Assembly: GCA_017453205.1 (NCBI GenBank)
Contig: JAFTKO010000027.1
Coordinates: 1 to 50,864, forward strand
Length of the DNA: 50,864 bases
Source of the DNA: Clostridia bacterium
Lineage (GTDB): Bacteria; Bacillota; Clostridia; Oscillospirales; CAG-272
Direction of reading: 5' to 3'
Below are positions 16,672-25,871 of the stretch, piece by piece. Both the position numbers and the translations under genes were made by a program. How positions within the stretch are numbered: the stretch's first letter is position 1; each line of letters starts with the position of its first letter. The notes under the pieces were generated by a model. The model saw only the letters and a program-made list of their open reading frames with translations. It ran no database searches and was not told the origin of the DNA.

Positions 16672-17489
16672 AAAAACGTTCTGTATTCGAGCGGATCGCC
16701 GCAGCACCGCACCTATTGTGGTCTGCCATCTTTATCATCGCTCCGCTCCTTTTTGTGGTTTATTTTGCGTTTACCGACCGAGAGGGGAATTTTACATTTG
16801 AGAACATTTTGTCCCTTTCGTCCTATTCGCACACCTTTTTGATGTCGATTGGCTTTTCGCTGATTGCCACCGCAGTCTGTTTTCTGATCGGCTATCCTTT
16901 GGCGTACTGCATGGCGCGGATGTCCGAAAAAACGCGGAATATTCTGATGATCATGCTCATGCTCCCGATGTGGATCAGCCTTTTGATCCGTACCTATTCG
17001 CTCATGGCGTTGCTTGACAACGGCGGTATCATCAGCACCTTTCTGACAAGTCTCGGCTTTGAAAAGCTGACCTTTATCGGCACCGACGCGGCGGTTATTT
17101 TGGGTATGATCTACGATTTTCTACCCTATATGGTGCTTCCCATCTACACCACCATGACCAAGCTCGACCGCAAATATCTCGAGGCGGCGGCGGACCTTGG
17201 CTGTAACAACCGTCAAACGCTCTTTCGCGTGATCCTTCCGCTGAGCATGCCGGGAGTGATCTCGGGAGTGACGATGGTGTTTGTTCCCTCTATCAGCACT
17301 TTTTACATTTCGCAAAAGCTGGGCGGCGGCTCGTTCGACCTCCTCGGCGATACCATCGAGCGCCAGTTCAAAAACGCCATTACCTATCACACAGGTGCGG
17401 CGATCTCGTTGGTAATGATGATCTTGATCCTCATCTCCCTTGCAGTGATGAACAAATTCTCCGACAGTGAGGAGGATATCATCGTATGA
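16668..17489 (+). CDS. potB: Spermidine/putrescine ABC importer permease PotB
   Basis: First membrane subunit of the polyamine importer, 273 residues with six predicted helices, starting with [20 protein letters not shown]. The EAA cytoplasmic loop, which docks to PotA, is [20 protein letters not shown] followed by [11 protein letters not shown], and the ILPLSMPG sequence is diagnostic. It overlaps potA and potC by four bases each, so expression is tightly coupled. Confidence 0.96.
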   Translation: MKKRSVFERIAAAPHLLWSAIFIIAPLLFVVYFAFTDREGNFTFENILSLSSYSHTFLMSIGFSLIATAVCFLIGYPLAYCMARMSEKTRNILMIMLMLPMWISLLIRTYSLMALLDNGGIISTFLTSLGFEKLTFIGTDAAVILGMIYDFLPYMVLPIYTTMTKLDRKYLEAAADLGCNNRQTLFRVILPLSMPGVISGVTMVFVPSISTFYISQKLGGGSFDLLGDTIERQFKNAITYHTGAAISLVMMILILISLAVMNKFSDSEEDIIV

Positions 17490-18316
17490 AATTTTTATCC
17501 AAATTTTACATCGGTCTTATCTTTTTGATCCTTTACGCACCGATCTTGGTCGTGATCATCTTTTCCTTTAACTCGTCGGGCAGCTTGAGCAGCTTTTCCG
17601 GTTTTTCGCTTTACTGGTACCGCGAGCTGTTCCGTGACGGCGAAGCCTTGAAGGCACTGAAAAACTCACTCTTTTTGGCGGTGACATCGTCGGTATTGGC
17701 AACGCTCATCGGTACTTTGGCGGCGTTTTCCATCTCGCGCTCCAAAAACAAGTATTACAAACGTCTTGCCGAGGGGGTCTCCAATATTCCCATGATGAAC
17801 CCCGATATTGTCACAGGTGTGTCGATGATGCTTTTGTTTGTCGGTGTCGGCACCATCATAGGTGTCAGTGACACGTTGGGAATGTGGACGATGCTGATGG
17901 CACATACCACCTTTAACCTGCCGTATGCGATTTTGCAGATTCTGCCGCGGTTCCGCCAAATGGACAAGAGCTTGACCGAGGCGGCGCTCGATCTCGGCTG
18001 TACGCCCGCGCAGACCTTTTTCCGCGTGGAGCTGCCGTATATCATGCCGGGAGTGATCTCGGGATTGATGATGGGCTTTACGCTCTCGCTCGATGACTTT
18101 GTCATCAGCCATTTTGTCAGCTCTCCCGACTTCAAAACACTTCCGCTCTATATCTACAATCAGACCGCACATGAGGTCAAATTCAGTATGTACGCGCTTT
18201 GTACACTCATGATCGTTGTCATCCTCATTCTGCTGATTGCCGTCAATGTGGCAGGCTCCGCGGGAGAAAGCAGACAGCGGAAAAAGGAGAAAAAAACAAC
18301 GGGGGTGAGCAAGTAA
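17486..18316 (+). CDS. potC: Spermidine/putrescine ABC importer permease PotC
   Basis: Second membrane subunit, 276 residues with six helices. The EAA loop is LTEAALDLGCTPAQTFFRVE followed by LPYIMPGVISG, and GFTLSLDDFVISHFVSS is a strong PotC marker. It starts inside the potB stop (ATGA) and ends one base before potD. The C-terminal tail is very basic (RQRKKEKKTTG). This potC is not fused to the binding protein, unlike in some Firmicutes. Confidence 0.96.
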   Translation: MKFLSKFYIGLIFLILYAPILVVIIFSFNSSGSLSSFSGFSLYWYRELFRDGEALKALKNSLFLAVTSSVLATLIGTLAAFSISRSKNKYYKRLAEGVSNIPMMNPDIVTGVSMMLLFVGVGTIIGVSDTLGMWTMLMAHTTFNLPYAILQILPRFRQMDKSLTEAALDLGCTPAQTFFRVELPYIMPGVISGLMMGFTLSLDDFVISHFVSSPDFKTLPLYIYNQTAHEVKFSMYALCTLMIVVILILLIAVNVAGSAGESRQRKKEKKTTGVSK

Positions 18317-18317
18317 G

Positions 18318-19559
18318 ATGAAACGTGTGGTTTGTCTGTACACTCTTTTGCTGGTGCTTTTGACCGCGCTTTGCATCACGCTTTCCTCCTGCGGGAGTGA
18401 GAATGCGCGAACTCTGTATGTGTACAACTGGGGCGAGTATATTTCCGACGGCTCCGAGGGGACATTGGACGTCAACGCGGCGTTTGAGGAGTATTATTAC
18501 GAGAAATACGGCAAGGAAGTGGTTGTCAATTACTCCACATTCTCAAGCAATGAGGATATGTATGCAAAAATCAACAGCGGCGCTTCCACCTACGATGTGA
18601 TCGTGCCGTCGGATTATATGATCCAACGCATGGTGGAGGAGGATCTTTTGGCTCCGCTCGATCTTTCCAAGATCCCCAACTACGCCAATATCGACGATGA
18701 TTTTAAAGGTGAGAACGTCTACTACGAGGATGACACCGACAATATCTATTCGGTTCCGTACTTTTACGGTATGGTGGGCGTGATCTACAACAGCTCGATT
18801 GTTGCCGAGGACGATGAACAGATCGGCAGTTGGGGGCTGATGTGGGATGCCGATTACACCGGTGACATCCTGCAATTCAACAACAACCGCGACGCTTTCG
18901 GAACGGCGCTTTACTATCTTGGCTACGATGTCAATGAGGCGACCGAGGAGCAATGGCGTGAGGCTTTGGAGCTACTCAAGTCGCAAAAGGATTTGGTGCA
19001 GGGCTACGTCATGGACGAGATCTTCAACAAAATGAAAAGCGGTTCGGCGGCGGTGGCGTCTTACTATGCGGGCGATTTTCTTGCCATGCACGAGGATAAT
19101 GAAGATCTTTCTTTCTTCTATCCAAAGGAGGGGACCAACATTTATGTGGATGCTATGTGCATTCCCAAAAACTCCAAAAACTACGATCTCGCGCTCGAAT
19201 ACATCAACTTTATGTGCAGTGAAGAGGTCGGTGTTGCCAACGCACTTTATACCTATTACGCTTCTCCCTTGACTGCGGTCGTGGAGAACGCCGAGTATCA
19301 AGAGACAATGGCAGAGGTTCATGAGGACGCGATGGAGATCCTTTACGGTGACATGGCGGCATCTGTGCCCACCCAAGCGTACCTCAATCTGACGCCCGAG
19401 CGCTTGACCGTGCTCAACTCCCTTTGGGAGGAGCTGAAAGTCGAAAGCAGTATCGGCATAGGTATTTACGTTTGTTGCGCGGTGATCCTTGGGGCTTTGA
19501 TCCTGTTGGTGGTATACAACGTGGTCAAAAAACGCCGTTGGGCAAAGCTTTATGATTAA
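18318..19559 (+). CDS. potD: Spermidine/putrescine-binding lipoprotein PotD with C-terminal helix
   Basis: Extracellular polyamine-binding protein, 413 residues (typical PotD about 350). The signal peptide ends in a lipobox with Cys25 (ITLSSC). The mature part begins with LYVYNWGEYISDG, the PotD/PotF hallmark, and continues with STFSSNEDMYAKINSGAS, YDVIVPSDYMIQRM, NYANIDDDF and VPYFYGMVGVIYN. Its aspartates, glutamates and aromatic residues are of the sort that bind polyamines. The odd part is the end: residues about 380-401 form a clear membrane helix (IGIYVCCAVILGALILLVVY) followed by KKRRW, so the protein would be anchored at both ends. Confidence 0.94.
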   Translation: MKRVVCLYTLLLVLLTALCITLSSCGSENARTLYVYNWGEYISDGSEGTLDVNAAFEEYYYEKYGKEVVVNYSTFSSNEDMYAKINSGASTYDVIVPSDYMIQRMVEEDLLAPLDLSKIPNYANIDDDFKGENVYYEDDTDNIYSVPYFYGMVGVIYNSSIVAEDDEQIGSWGLMWDADYTGDILQFNNNRDAFGTALYYLGYDVNEATEEQWREALELLKSQKDLVQGYVMDEIFNKMKSGSAAVASYYAGDFLAMHEDNEDLSFFYPKEGTNIYVDAMCIPKNSKNYDLALEYINFMCSEEVGVANALYTYYASPLTAVVENAEYQETMAEVHEDAMEILYGDMAASVPTQAYLNLTPERLTVLNSLWEELKVESSIGIGIYVCCAVILGALILLVVYNVVKKRRWAKLYD

Positions 19560-19563
19560 AACG

Positions 19564-19595
19564 ATCGGTCGTTGCGAGTCAACGACCGATTTTTA
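19564..19595 (+). terminator. Terminator of potABCD
   Basis: ATCGGTCGTTG / CAACGACCGAT, 11-bp perfect stem with a 5-base loop, then TTTTT. Confidence 0.9.
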
Positions 19596-19599
19596 TGTT

Positions 19600-19756
19600 C
19601 ATTCCCATACCGTCAGAAAACTACCGAACGAGGCACTGACATTCCCATGATGCCAAGATATAAAATGCGTTGAAAGTTTTTAAAAGGGGTGTGGGGAAAA
19701 CTTTTTTCAAAAAGTTTTCCCCACAAAAAACTCCAAAAGTAAATGCTATTACCGTG
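19600..19756 (+). repeat. Modular intergenic repeat, copy B
   Basis: Same flanking blocks as copy A at 12204-12391, but the core hairpin is different: GTGGGGAAAACTTTTT pairs with AAAAAGTTTTCCCCAC (19691-19724). It lies between the potABCD terminator and the recG promoter. Confidence 0.75.
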
Positions 19757-19775
19757 GACAGCGAAAGAGGATGTC

Positions 19776-19804
19776 TTGACAAATCTTTTCAAAAGAGGTA
19801 TAAT
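19776..19804 (+). promoter_or_regulatory. Promoter of recG
   Basis: TTGACA (19776-19781), 17 bp, TATAAT (19799-19804): full consensus, directly after repeat copy B. GGAGG at 19822-19826 lies nine bases before the start codon. Confidence 0.88.
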
Positions 19805-19835
19805 AATAGCAGTGAAAAAAAGGAGGTGTCGGATA

Positions 19836-21980
19836 ATGGACTGTATCAATGAGTATTCTCCGGTAACAGTACTGGCGGGTGTTGGAAAGGCGCGTGCGGC
19901 GAGCTATGCGAAGCTTGGTATTGAGACCTTGGGGGATCTGATTCGCCACTATCCGCGCGCTTATGAGAACCGCGGGGATGTTTGTTTGCTTGCCGACGCG
20001 CGCATCGACGGAAAGAGCGCGGTGATCCTTACGGTTGCCACCGAGCCAAAAAGCGTGCGTTTGCGCAGTCACAAATCTTTTCTCAAATTTCGCGCGTTTG
20101 ACGACAGCGGGAGCTGTGAGATCGTTTATTTTAATCAAGATTATCTCAAAAATCAGTTTCCCGTGGGATCGGTATTCCGCTTTTTCGGCAAGGTGGAACG
20201 AAACGGAAAGCGATTTTCCATGTCCTCGCCCGTAGCCGAAGCATGGACCGAGACTGCCTACCTGCCGCCCCTGTGGGCGGTGTACCGCATGACCGAGGGG
20301 CTTTCCCCAAAGCAGATCACAAAGGATATTGCGGCGGCGCTGGCACTGCTGTCTGTCGAGAAGGATGATCCTCTTCCGCTTGCACTGCGGGAACGCCGTT
20401 CGCTTTGTATGCTTGCCTATGCCGAGCGGAATATTCATCGTCCCGACAGTTGGCAGTCTCTTGCCATTGCACGGCGGCGGTTGGTGTACGATGAGTTTTT
20501 CTGTTTTGCGTTGGGCGCGGCAATGACACATGCGGTTTCCAAACGGCATGGTGCACCGATCTGCGCCAACGGAGACGTGAAAGAGCTGACCGCGATGTTG
20601 CCGTACCGTCTGACGAACGCGCAAGAACGTGCCATCGCCGATATCCGACGCGACATGGCACAGGACGTGCCGATGAGCCGCATTGTGGTCGGTGACGTGG
20701 GGTGCGGTAAGACGGTCTGTGCCGCGGCGGCACTGCTGATCGCCGTCAAAAACGGGCGGCAAGCCGCACTGATGGCACCTACTGAGATTTTAGCCCGTCA
20801 GCATTATGCCGATCTCGCGCCGATCTTTACCTCGCTCGGCATCTCCTGTGCGCTTTTGATCGGGGCAACATCGGCGGCGGAAAAAAGAAGGATCAAAGCC
20901 GCATTGAATGCCGCCGATCCCGACGCACGGCTTTCGGTAGTGATCGGTACCCACGCACTCCTGTCGGACGGTGTTTCCTTTGCCGCACCGGGATTGGTTG
21001 TGACCGACGAACAGCATCGCTTCGGTGCGCGTCAGCGGGCGTTGCTTTCCGAAAAAAACGCACATGCCCACCTGTTGGTGATGAGCGCCACGCCCATCCC
21101 GCGTTCGCTTGCGTTGGTGCTGTACGGCGATCTTGACCTTTCCAAAATCGACGAAATGCCCCCCGGCAGACAGCGGGTGGATACATTTGTTGTGGACGAA
21201 TCCTACCGTACCCGCCTCAACGGGTTTATCCGCAAGCAAGCCGAAGCGGGTGGACAGGTGTACGTGGTCTGTCCCGCCGTGGAAGAACGGGAGACCGCCT
21301 CGGACGAGCTGGAGCTTTGTGATATTTTACCAGACGGAACGCGAAAGGAGGAACAGCCGCCGCTCAAAGCCGCAGTCAAATATGCGGAGGAGCTGCAAGC
21401 CGTCTTTCCCGAGTACCGCGTGGGATTTTTGCACGGTAAGATGAAAAGCGCCGAAAAGGATGCGGTGATGCAAGCCTTTTCGGCTGGAAAAATGCAAATT
21501 TTGGTTTCCACTACGGTCATTGAGGTCGGTGTCAATGTCCCGAATGCCTGTCTGATGATCGTTGAGAACGCCGAGCGTTTCGGTCTTTCTCAGTTGCATC
21601 AGCTCCGCGGACGTGTGGGACGCGGAACACGAAAATCCTACTGTGTGCTTGTCACGGGCGGTACGGGGGAGGTCAGTGAGCGATCCCGCGCACGGCTCGA
21701 TACCATGCGCACGACTTATGACGGTTACGCAATCGCGGAACAGGATCTGATCCAACGCGGTCCCGGTGACTTTCTCGGTTCTTCTGCCGACGGTGCCGTG
21801 CGGCAGAGCGGCGGGTTGACTTTTCGGCTTGCCGACGCGGGCGAGGACAGCTCGATCCTTACCGATGCCACTGCCGACGCCCGTGCTCTTCTTGCCTCCG
21901 ATCCCACGCTTGCCGCCTACCCATCCCTTGCCTCCCGTGTCAGTGCTATGTTTGATATCAACGAGGGATTGATCAGTTAG
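19836..21980 (+). CDS. recG: ATP-dependent DNA helicase RecG
   Basis: RecG remodels stalled replication forks and Holliday junctions. It has 714 residues from the chosen ATG, near the usual 680-700. The wedge/OB domain occupies about 1-240 (VLAGVGKARAASYAKLGIET; RAYENRGDV). The helicase core has Walker A GDVGCGKTVCAAAALL, a DEQH box (VVTDEQHRFGARQ) where the family also shows DEQH, motif III MSATPIPRSLALVLYGDLD, and motifs V-VI STTVIEVGVNVPNA and QLRGRVGRG. The TRG region near PGDFLGSSADG completes the family. An in-frame ATG at 19743 lies upstream of the promoter and was discarded. Confidence 0.97.
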   Translation: MDCINEYSPVTVLAGVGKARAASYAKLGIETLGDLIRHYPRAYENRGDVCLLADARIDGKSAVILTVATEPKSVRLRSHKSFLKFRAFDDSGSCEIVYFNQDYLKNQFPVGSVFRFFGKVERNGKRFSMSSPVAEAWTETAYLPPLWAVYRMTEGLSPKQITKDIAAALALLSVEKDDPLPLALRERRSLCMLAYAERNIHRPDSWQSLAIARRRLVYDEFFCFALGAAMTHAVSKRHGAPICANGDVKELTAMLPYRLTNAQERAIADIRRDMAQDVPMSRIVVGDVGCGKTVCAAAALLIAVKNGRQAALMAPTEILARQHYADLAPIFTSLGISCALLIGATSAAEKRRIKAALNAADPDARLSVVIGTHALLSDGVSFAAPGLVVTDEQHRFGARQRALLSEKNAHAHLLVMSATPIPRSLALVLYGDLDLSKIDEMPPGRQRVDTFVVDESYRTRLNGFIRKQAEAGGQVYVVCPAVEERETASDELELCDILPDGTRKEEQPPLKAAVKYAEELQAVFPEYRVGFLHGKMKSAEKDAVMQAFSAGKMQILVSTTVIEVGVNVPNACLMIVENAERFGLSQLHQLRGRVGRGTRKSYCVLVTGGTGEVSERSRARLDTMRTTYDGYAIAEQDLIQRGPGDFLGSSADGAVRQSGGLTFRLADAGEDSSILTDATADARALLASDPTLAAYPSLASRVSAMFDINEGLIS

Positions 21981-22048
21981 GATGTGGGAATGCGTGCCTC
22001 CGGCGGCTTAAGAATCCTCAAAACCTTTACTGATTTTGAGTTATCCAT

Positions 22049-22086
22049 AAAAAAGGAGCTGTGATGAGACCACAGCTCCTTTTTTA
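22049..22086. terminator. Bidirectional terminator between recG and the 22100-22558 gene
   Basis: AAAAAAGGAGCTGTG pairs with CACAGCTCCTTTTTT around a short loop; A and T runs on both sides suit both convergent transcripts. Confidence 0.9.
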
Positions 22087-22099
22087 TACAGTGAAAATC

Positions 22100-22558
22100 T
22101 TATTTTCCGAACAGTTTTTTTACAATGCACTCGGCAGTGCACATGAGGGCAAACGCGGCAGTACCGACGATGGCGAGGGTACGGACCGAGCAGGTTTTGA
22201 TCTTTTCGGTATAGAAAGTATCCACGGGAGTCTCATCATCGGGATTTTTATAGATGTCGAGGCGACAGGTCATGGTTTGCTTGATATAGGGCTTGCCGTC
22301 GGTCTTTTTCCAGTCTTCCATCAAACGGTCGGCGGTGGAGCGGCAAGCATCCTTGACTTCACGGCATTTGCGGGTAAGCATATCCTTGGGGGATTCCTCC
22401 GCGGCTTCGCTCACGGTGTCAATGGCTTCCACGCCGGTGTCATCAGCTTGGTAAACGGTTGCTTGTTCCGTGTTCTCGCAATTGCAGACCGAAACCTCCT
22501 CGGTCGCGTCGCAGATGGCTTCCTCGGTCTCCAATAAGTTCTTGTTTTCGTTTTCCAT
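22100..22558 (-). CDS. Hypothetical tail-anchored acidic protein
   Basis: A 152-residue protein I do not recognise. The first 60 residues are acidic and low in complexity (NENKNLLETEEAICDATEEV), with a cysteine pair in VCNCEN. A middle basic/helical section (DMLTRKCREVKDACRSTADR) follows, then a KPYIKQTMTCRLDIYKNPDD segment. One hydrophobic helix near the C-terminus (TLAIVGTAAFALMCTAECIV) could anchor it, with only a few residues after it. GGAGG precedes the ATG by seven bases, and the base composition is like its neighbours, so it is probably a real gene. It lies 49 bp after the VanY-like gene and may be cotranscribed. Confidence 0.7.
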   Translation of the reverse strand: MENENKNLLETEEAICDATEEVSVCNCENTEQATVYQADDTGVEAIDTVSEAAEESPKDMLTRKCREVKDACRSTADRLMEDWKKTDGKPYIKQTMTCRLDIYKNPDDETPVDTFYTEKIKTCSVRTLAIVGTAAFALMCTAECIVKKLFGK

Positions 22559-22607
22559 GGTTCATTCCTCCGTTAATTATTGATAGAATATGCAAAAAAC
22601 GTATGTT

Positions 22608-23624
22608 TTATTCGTTGGTCGGCTGATCGAGATTGACCGTAATGATAAATCCGCCGATGTTATCCCCCGAGATGGTATACGTGCGGTTTTTGGGAACTTG
22701 AAGCGTGGTTACTTCGCCACTGCCGGCAGGGACATAGTAGACCTCGTAGTTGTTGCCGTCGGTACCTGTGATCTTGAGGTGGTTGGATGACGTGTAGGTG
22801 TTTTTGAGTAGCTCCACATATTCTTCCATACACAGGTTGTTTTGGTTCATATAGGTCGCATGTGCCACACCAACATAGCGGATGCAGTATTCGTAGCCGC
22901 TTACCCCCGTGATCGCGCTCTTGGAGTCGGGGTAACGAATGATAAAGCCGTATTTGTGACAGTTTTGATAGATCCAGTGATCGTCCTCAAGATAGGTCCC
23001 GTCATTTGGTCTCAATGCGATGCACAAGCCCGTGTGGTGGTCGGAGTAGCCCGCGGGAGTAGAGGAGGTCGTGCTGCTTGCTTGATCCTCATAACTGCGG
23101 TATGCCGAGGAAATCTTGATACTGCCATCCTCAAACAGCTCAAAATATTTGAGCATCATGCTGTTAAAGGCATCCAGTGCGGCAGATTGAAGCTTCCAGC
23201 CGGTGTTGCCCACCATATATGTATTGGAGATGTCTTGGTATTTGACGCGGTTGTCGTATATGTTTTTCAATCCGGTCGTGGTGGTAGGGAAGTGATATTC
23301 GTGATTCGCATTGACGACTACCAATTCACCCGTATATACAGCGGTGTTTGCCTGTGTGGTGGACTGATAGGAGATCTCTTGTGTTGGGTTGTTTTCACCG
23401 CCTGTTTCGGTTCCGTTTTCTTTATCCTTGGGCGGATTGTTGGCTTTTATGACGTCCACGAGAGAACAGACCAAAAAGATCGCCAGTGTCAGCAGAATGG
23501 CAATGACCACCGTAAAGATGGAAAGCAGTACCACCCGTTCCTGTTTGCGCCGTTTGATGCGTTGGTCGCGGTTACTGTGCTTTAAGGTATTGAAGCTGCG
23601 TGGGGGAGTTGCGCGGTTGCCCAT
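22608..23624 (-). CDS. VanY-like (M15) membrane protein with altered metal-site residues
   Basis: A 338-residue membrane-anchored protein: basic cytoplasmic N-terminus, one helix (about 31-54), a low-complexity linker and a VanY-type D-Ala-D-Ala carboxypeptidase fold from about 130 to 275 (SAYRSYEDQ; YGFIIRYP; RYVGVAHATYM). Metal-site residues are changed. The usual S-x-H-x-x-G-x-x-x-D reads SDHHTGLCIA, with His196 kept but Ala203 replacing the zinc Asp. The usual E-P-W-H before RYVG reads YEYC (244-247), so the catalytic Glu and the zinc His are displaced or replaced, with Cys247 at the His position. The fold is recognisable but activity is doubtful. A C-terminal extension (280-338) has beta-like repeats. 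Confidence 0.85.
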   Translation of the reverse strand: MGNRATPPRSFNTLKHSNRDQRIKRRKQERVVLLSIFTVVIAILLTLAIFLVCSLVDVIKANNPPKDKENGTETGGENNPTQEISYQSTTQANTAVYTGELVVVNANHEYHFPTTTTGLKNIYDNRVKYQDISNTYMVGNTGWKLQSAALDAFNSMMLKYFELFEDGSIKISSAYRSYEDQASSTTSSTPAGYSDHHTGLCIALRPNDGTYLEDDHWIYQNCHKYGFIIRYPDSKSAITGVSGYEYCIRYVGVAHATYMNQNNLCMEEYVELLKNTYTSSNHLKITGTDGNNYEVYYVPAGSGEVTTLQVPKNRTYTISGDNIGGFIITVNLDQPTNE

Positions 23625-23656
23625 GCTTGATGATCATTCCTTCCTTTGTTAAAATA

Positions 23657-23694
23657 ACGTCCTGCGGGATGCCCAACGGCAAGCCGCAGGACGT
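23657..23694 (-). terminator. Terminator after pnp
   Basis: ACGTCCTGCGG pairs with CCGCAGGACGT around a 16-base loop; on the minus strand TTATTTTAAC follows. It separates pnp from the VanY-like gene. Confidence 0.75.
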
Positions 23695-23708
23695 TTGCTG
23701 TTTGAAAA

Positions 23709-25829
23709 TCAGACTTCGAGTGCGTCCTTGATGGAGAAGTCCATACGGCCCTTTTTGTCCAGACCGATATACTTCACTTTTACAACGTCGCCGAGCTTGA
23801 GAACATCCTCGACCTTGTCGATACGGCGGGGTGCGATCTTGGAGATGTGCACCATGCCCTCCTTGCCGGGCGCGTATTCGACAAAGCAACCGAACTCTTT
23901 GATGCCGGTAACGGTTCCGGTGTAAACGGCGCCGACCACGGGCTCAAATACAATGGCGTCGATGCAAGCCTTGGCTGCCTCTGCCTGTTCACCGTTGACT
24001 GCGGCAATGTGGATGGTTCCGTCGTCTTCAATATCGATCTTGGCACCCGTGTCGGCAACGATCTTTTGGATCACGGAGCCGCCCTTGCCGATGACCTCGC
24101 GGATCTTGTCGGGATCGATCTTCATGGTGGTCATCTTGGGTGCATACTTGGAGACCTCTGCGCGGGGCGCGGGAATCGCCTTGAGGAGCACTTCGTCAAT
24201 GATATAGTCACGGCCGATGTGCGTCATTTCGAGCGCCTTTTTGATGATTTCGGGTGTCAGACCGTCGATCTTGAGGTCCATTTGAATAGAGGTGATACCT
24301 GCATGCGTACCGGCAACCTTAAAGTCCATGTCGCCGTAGAAGTCCTCAAGCCCTTGGATGTCGAGCATGGTGTCCCAAGAGCCGTCGTCGGCGGTAATCA
24401 GACCGCAGGAGATACCTGCAACGGGCGCCTTGATCGGAACACCTGCGTCCATCAGTGCCAGAGTGGAGCCGCAAACAGAGCCTTGAGAGGTCGAACCGTT
24501 GGAGGAAACGACATCGGAGACCAAACGGATGGCATAAGGAAATTCATCCTCGGAGGGGAGCACGGGAACGAGCGAACGCTCAGCGAGTGCGCCGTGGCCG
24601 ATCTCGCGGCGTCCGGGGCTTCTGACCGGCTTTGCCTCACCCGTGGAGAAGCCGGGCATGTTGTAGTGGTGCATATATCTCTTGGAGGTCTCGGAATCGA
24701 TACCGTCCAACATCTGCGCTTCGGAGAGCGTGCCCAAGGTGGCAACCGTCAAAACCTGTGTCTGACCGCGGGTAAAGAGTCCGGAGCCGTGGGTACGGGG
24801 AAGAACACCGACCTCACTTGCAAGAGGTCTGATCTGATCCATGCGTCTGCCGTCCACACGCTTTTTGTCAACGAGCAACCAACGGCGGACGATCTTCTTT
24901 TGAATTTTGTAGACCAACTCGTCCATCATCGTGGGCAGAGCGGGATATTTTTCGGAGAACTTTTCAAGGATCGCGTCTTTCACGGGAACCATCTTGGCAT
25001 CGCGGACATTCTTGTCGTCGGTATCAAGTGCTTCCATGACGTCCTTTTCGCAGAACGCAAAGATCTCGTCAAACATGTCGTGGTCGAGCTCACAAGAGGG
25101 ATAGTCGAACTTGGGCTTGCCCACCTCGTCGATGATCGCATTGATGAAGCCGAGCAGATCCTTGATCTCGGCGTGTGCCTGCATGATGGCGTTGTACATG
25201 GTTTCGTCATCCACTTGGTTTGCGCCTGCCTCGATCATCACGACCTTGTTCATGGAGGCAGCAACGGTCAATTGGAGATCGCTCTTCTTTTGTTGCTCGT
25301 AGGTGGGGTTGACGATGATCTTGCCGTCAACCAGTCCCATGAACGCACCGCCGATCGGACCGTTCCACGGAATATCGGAGATAGACAGGGCGATGGATGC
25401 ACCGATCATTGCGGTGATCTCGGGAGAGCAGTCGGGATCGACAGACATCACGGTCAAGGTCAAAGCCACGTCGTTGCGCAGATCCTTGGGGAAGAGCGGA
25501 CGGATGGGGCGGTCGATGACACGGGAGGTGAGCACTGCCTTTTCGGAGGGCTTACCCTCTCTCTTGAGGTAACCGCCGGGGATCTTACCTGCGGCGTACA
25601 TACGCTCGTCAAAGTCGACCGAAAGGGGCAAAAAGTCGATGCCGTCGCGCGGCTTTTCGGAAGCGGTGGCACAGCAGAGCACCACGGTGTCTCCATAGCG
25701 GCAGAGAACCGAGCCGTTGGCAAGTCCTGCCATTTTACCGGTCTCGATCACCAAAGGTCTGCCGGCGTAGGTGTACTTGAATACTTTGTAGTTTTTAAAC
25801 TCCATAGGGGAGCTTACGGGATTGGACAT
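23709..25829 (-). CDS. pnp: Polyribonucleotide nucleotidyltransferase (PNPase)
   Basis: Phosphorolytic 3'-5' exoribonuclease of the RNA-decay machinery, 706 residues, full length. Two RNase PH domains are visible: LPLSVDFDERMYAAGKIPGG in the first, then an all-helical linker, and in the second RTHGSGLFTRGQTQVL, the FSTGEAKPVRSPGRREIGHG stretch and MDFKVAGTHAGITSIQMDLK. The C-terminal KH domain (IREVIGKGGSVIQKIVADTG) and S1 domain (VYTGTVTGIKEFGCFVEYAP) bind RNA. It lies downstream of rpsO, the standard order. The leader carries a long stem (25872-25948) reminiscent of autoregulated pnp leaders. Confidence 0.98.
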   Translation of the reverse strand: MSNPVSSPMEFKNYKVFKYTYAGRPLVIETGKMAGLANGSVLCRYGDTVVLCCATASEKPRDGIDFLPLSVDFDERMYAAGKIPGGYLKREGKPSEKAVLTSRVIDRPIRPLFPKDLRNDVALTLTVMSVDPDCSPEITAMIGASIALSISDIPWNGPIGGAFMGLVDGKIIVNPTYEQQKKSDLQLTVAASMNKVVMIEAGANQVDDETMYNAIMQAHAEIKDLLGFINAIIDEVGKPKFDYPSCELDHDMFDEIFAFCEKDVMEALDTDDKNVRDAKMVPVKDAILEKFSEKYPALPTMMDELVYKIQKKIVRRWLLVDKKRVDGRRMDQIRPLASEVGVLPRTHGSGLFTRGQTQVLTVATLGTLSEAQMLDGIDSETSKRYMHHYNMPGFSTGEAKPVRSPGRREIGHGALAERSLVPVLPSEDEFPYAIRLVSDVVSSNGSTSQGSVCGSTLALMDAGVPIKAPVAGISCGLITADDGSWDTMLDIQGLEDFYGDMDFKVAGTHAGITSIQMDLKIDGLTPEIIKKALEMTHIGRDYIIDEVLLKAIPAPRAEVSKYAPKMTTMKIDPDKIREVIGKGGSVIQKIVADTGAKIDIEDDGTIHIAAVNGEQAEAAKACIDAIVFEPVVGAVYTGTVTGIKEFGCFVEYAPGKEGMVHISKIAPRRIDKVEDVLKLGDVVKVKYIGLDKKGRMDFSIKDALEV

Positions 25830-25871
25830 GATTTTTTTCCTCCATTTTTAAATTCTTGTTGTTTTGAATTT

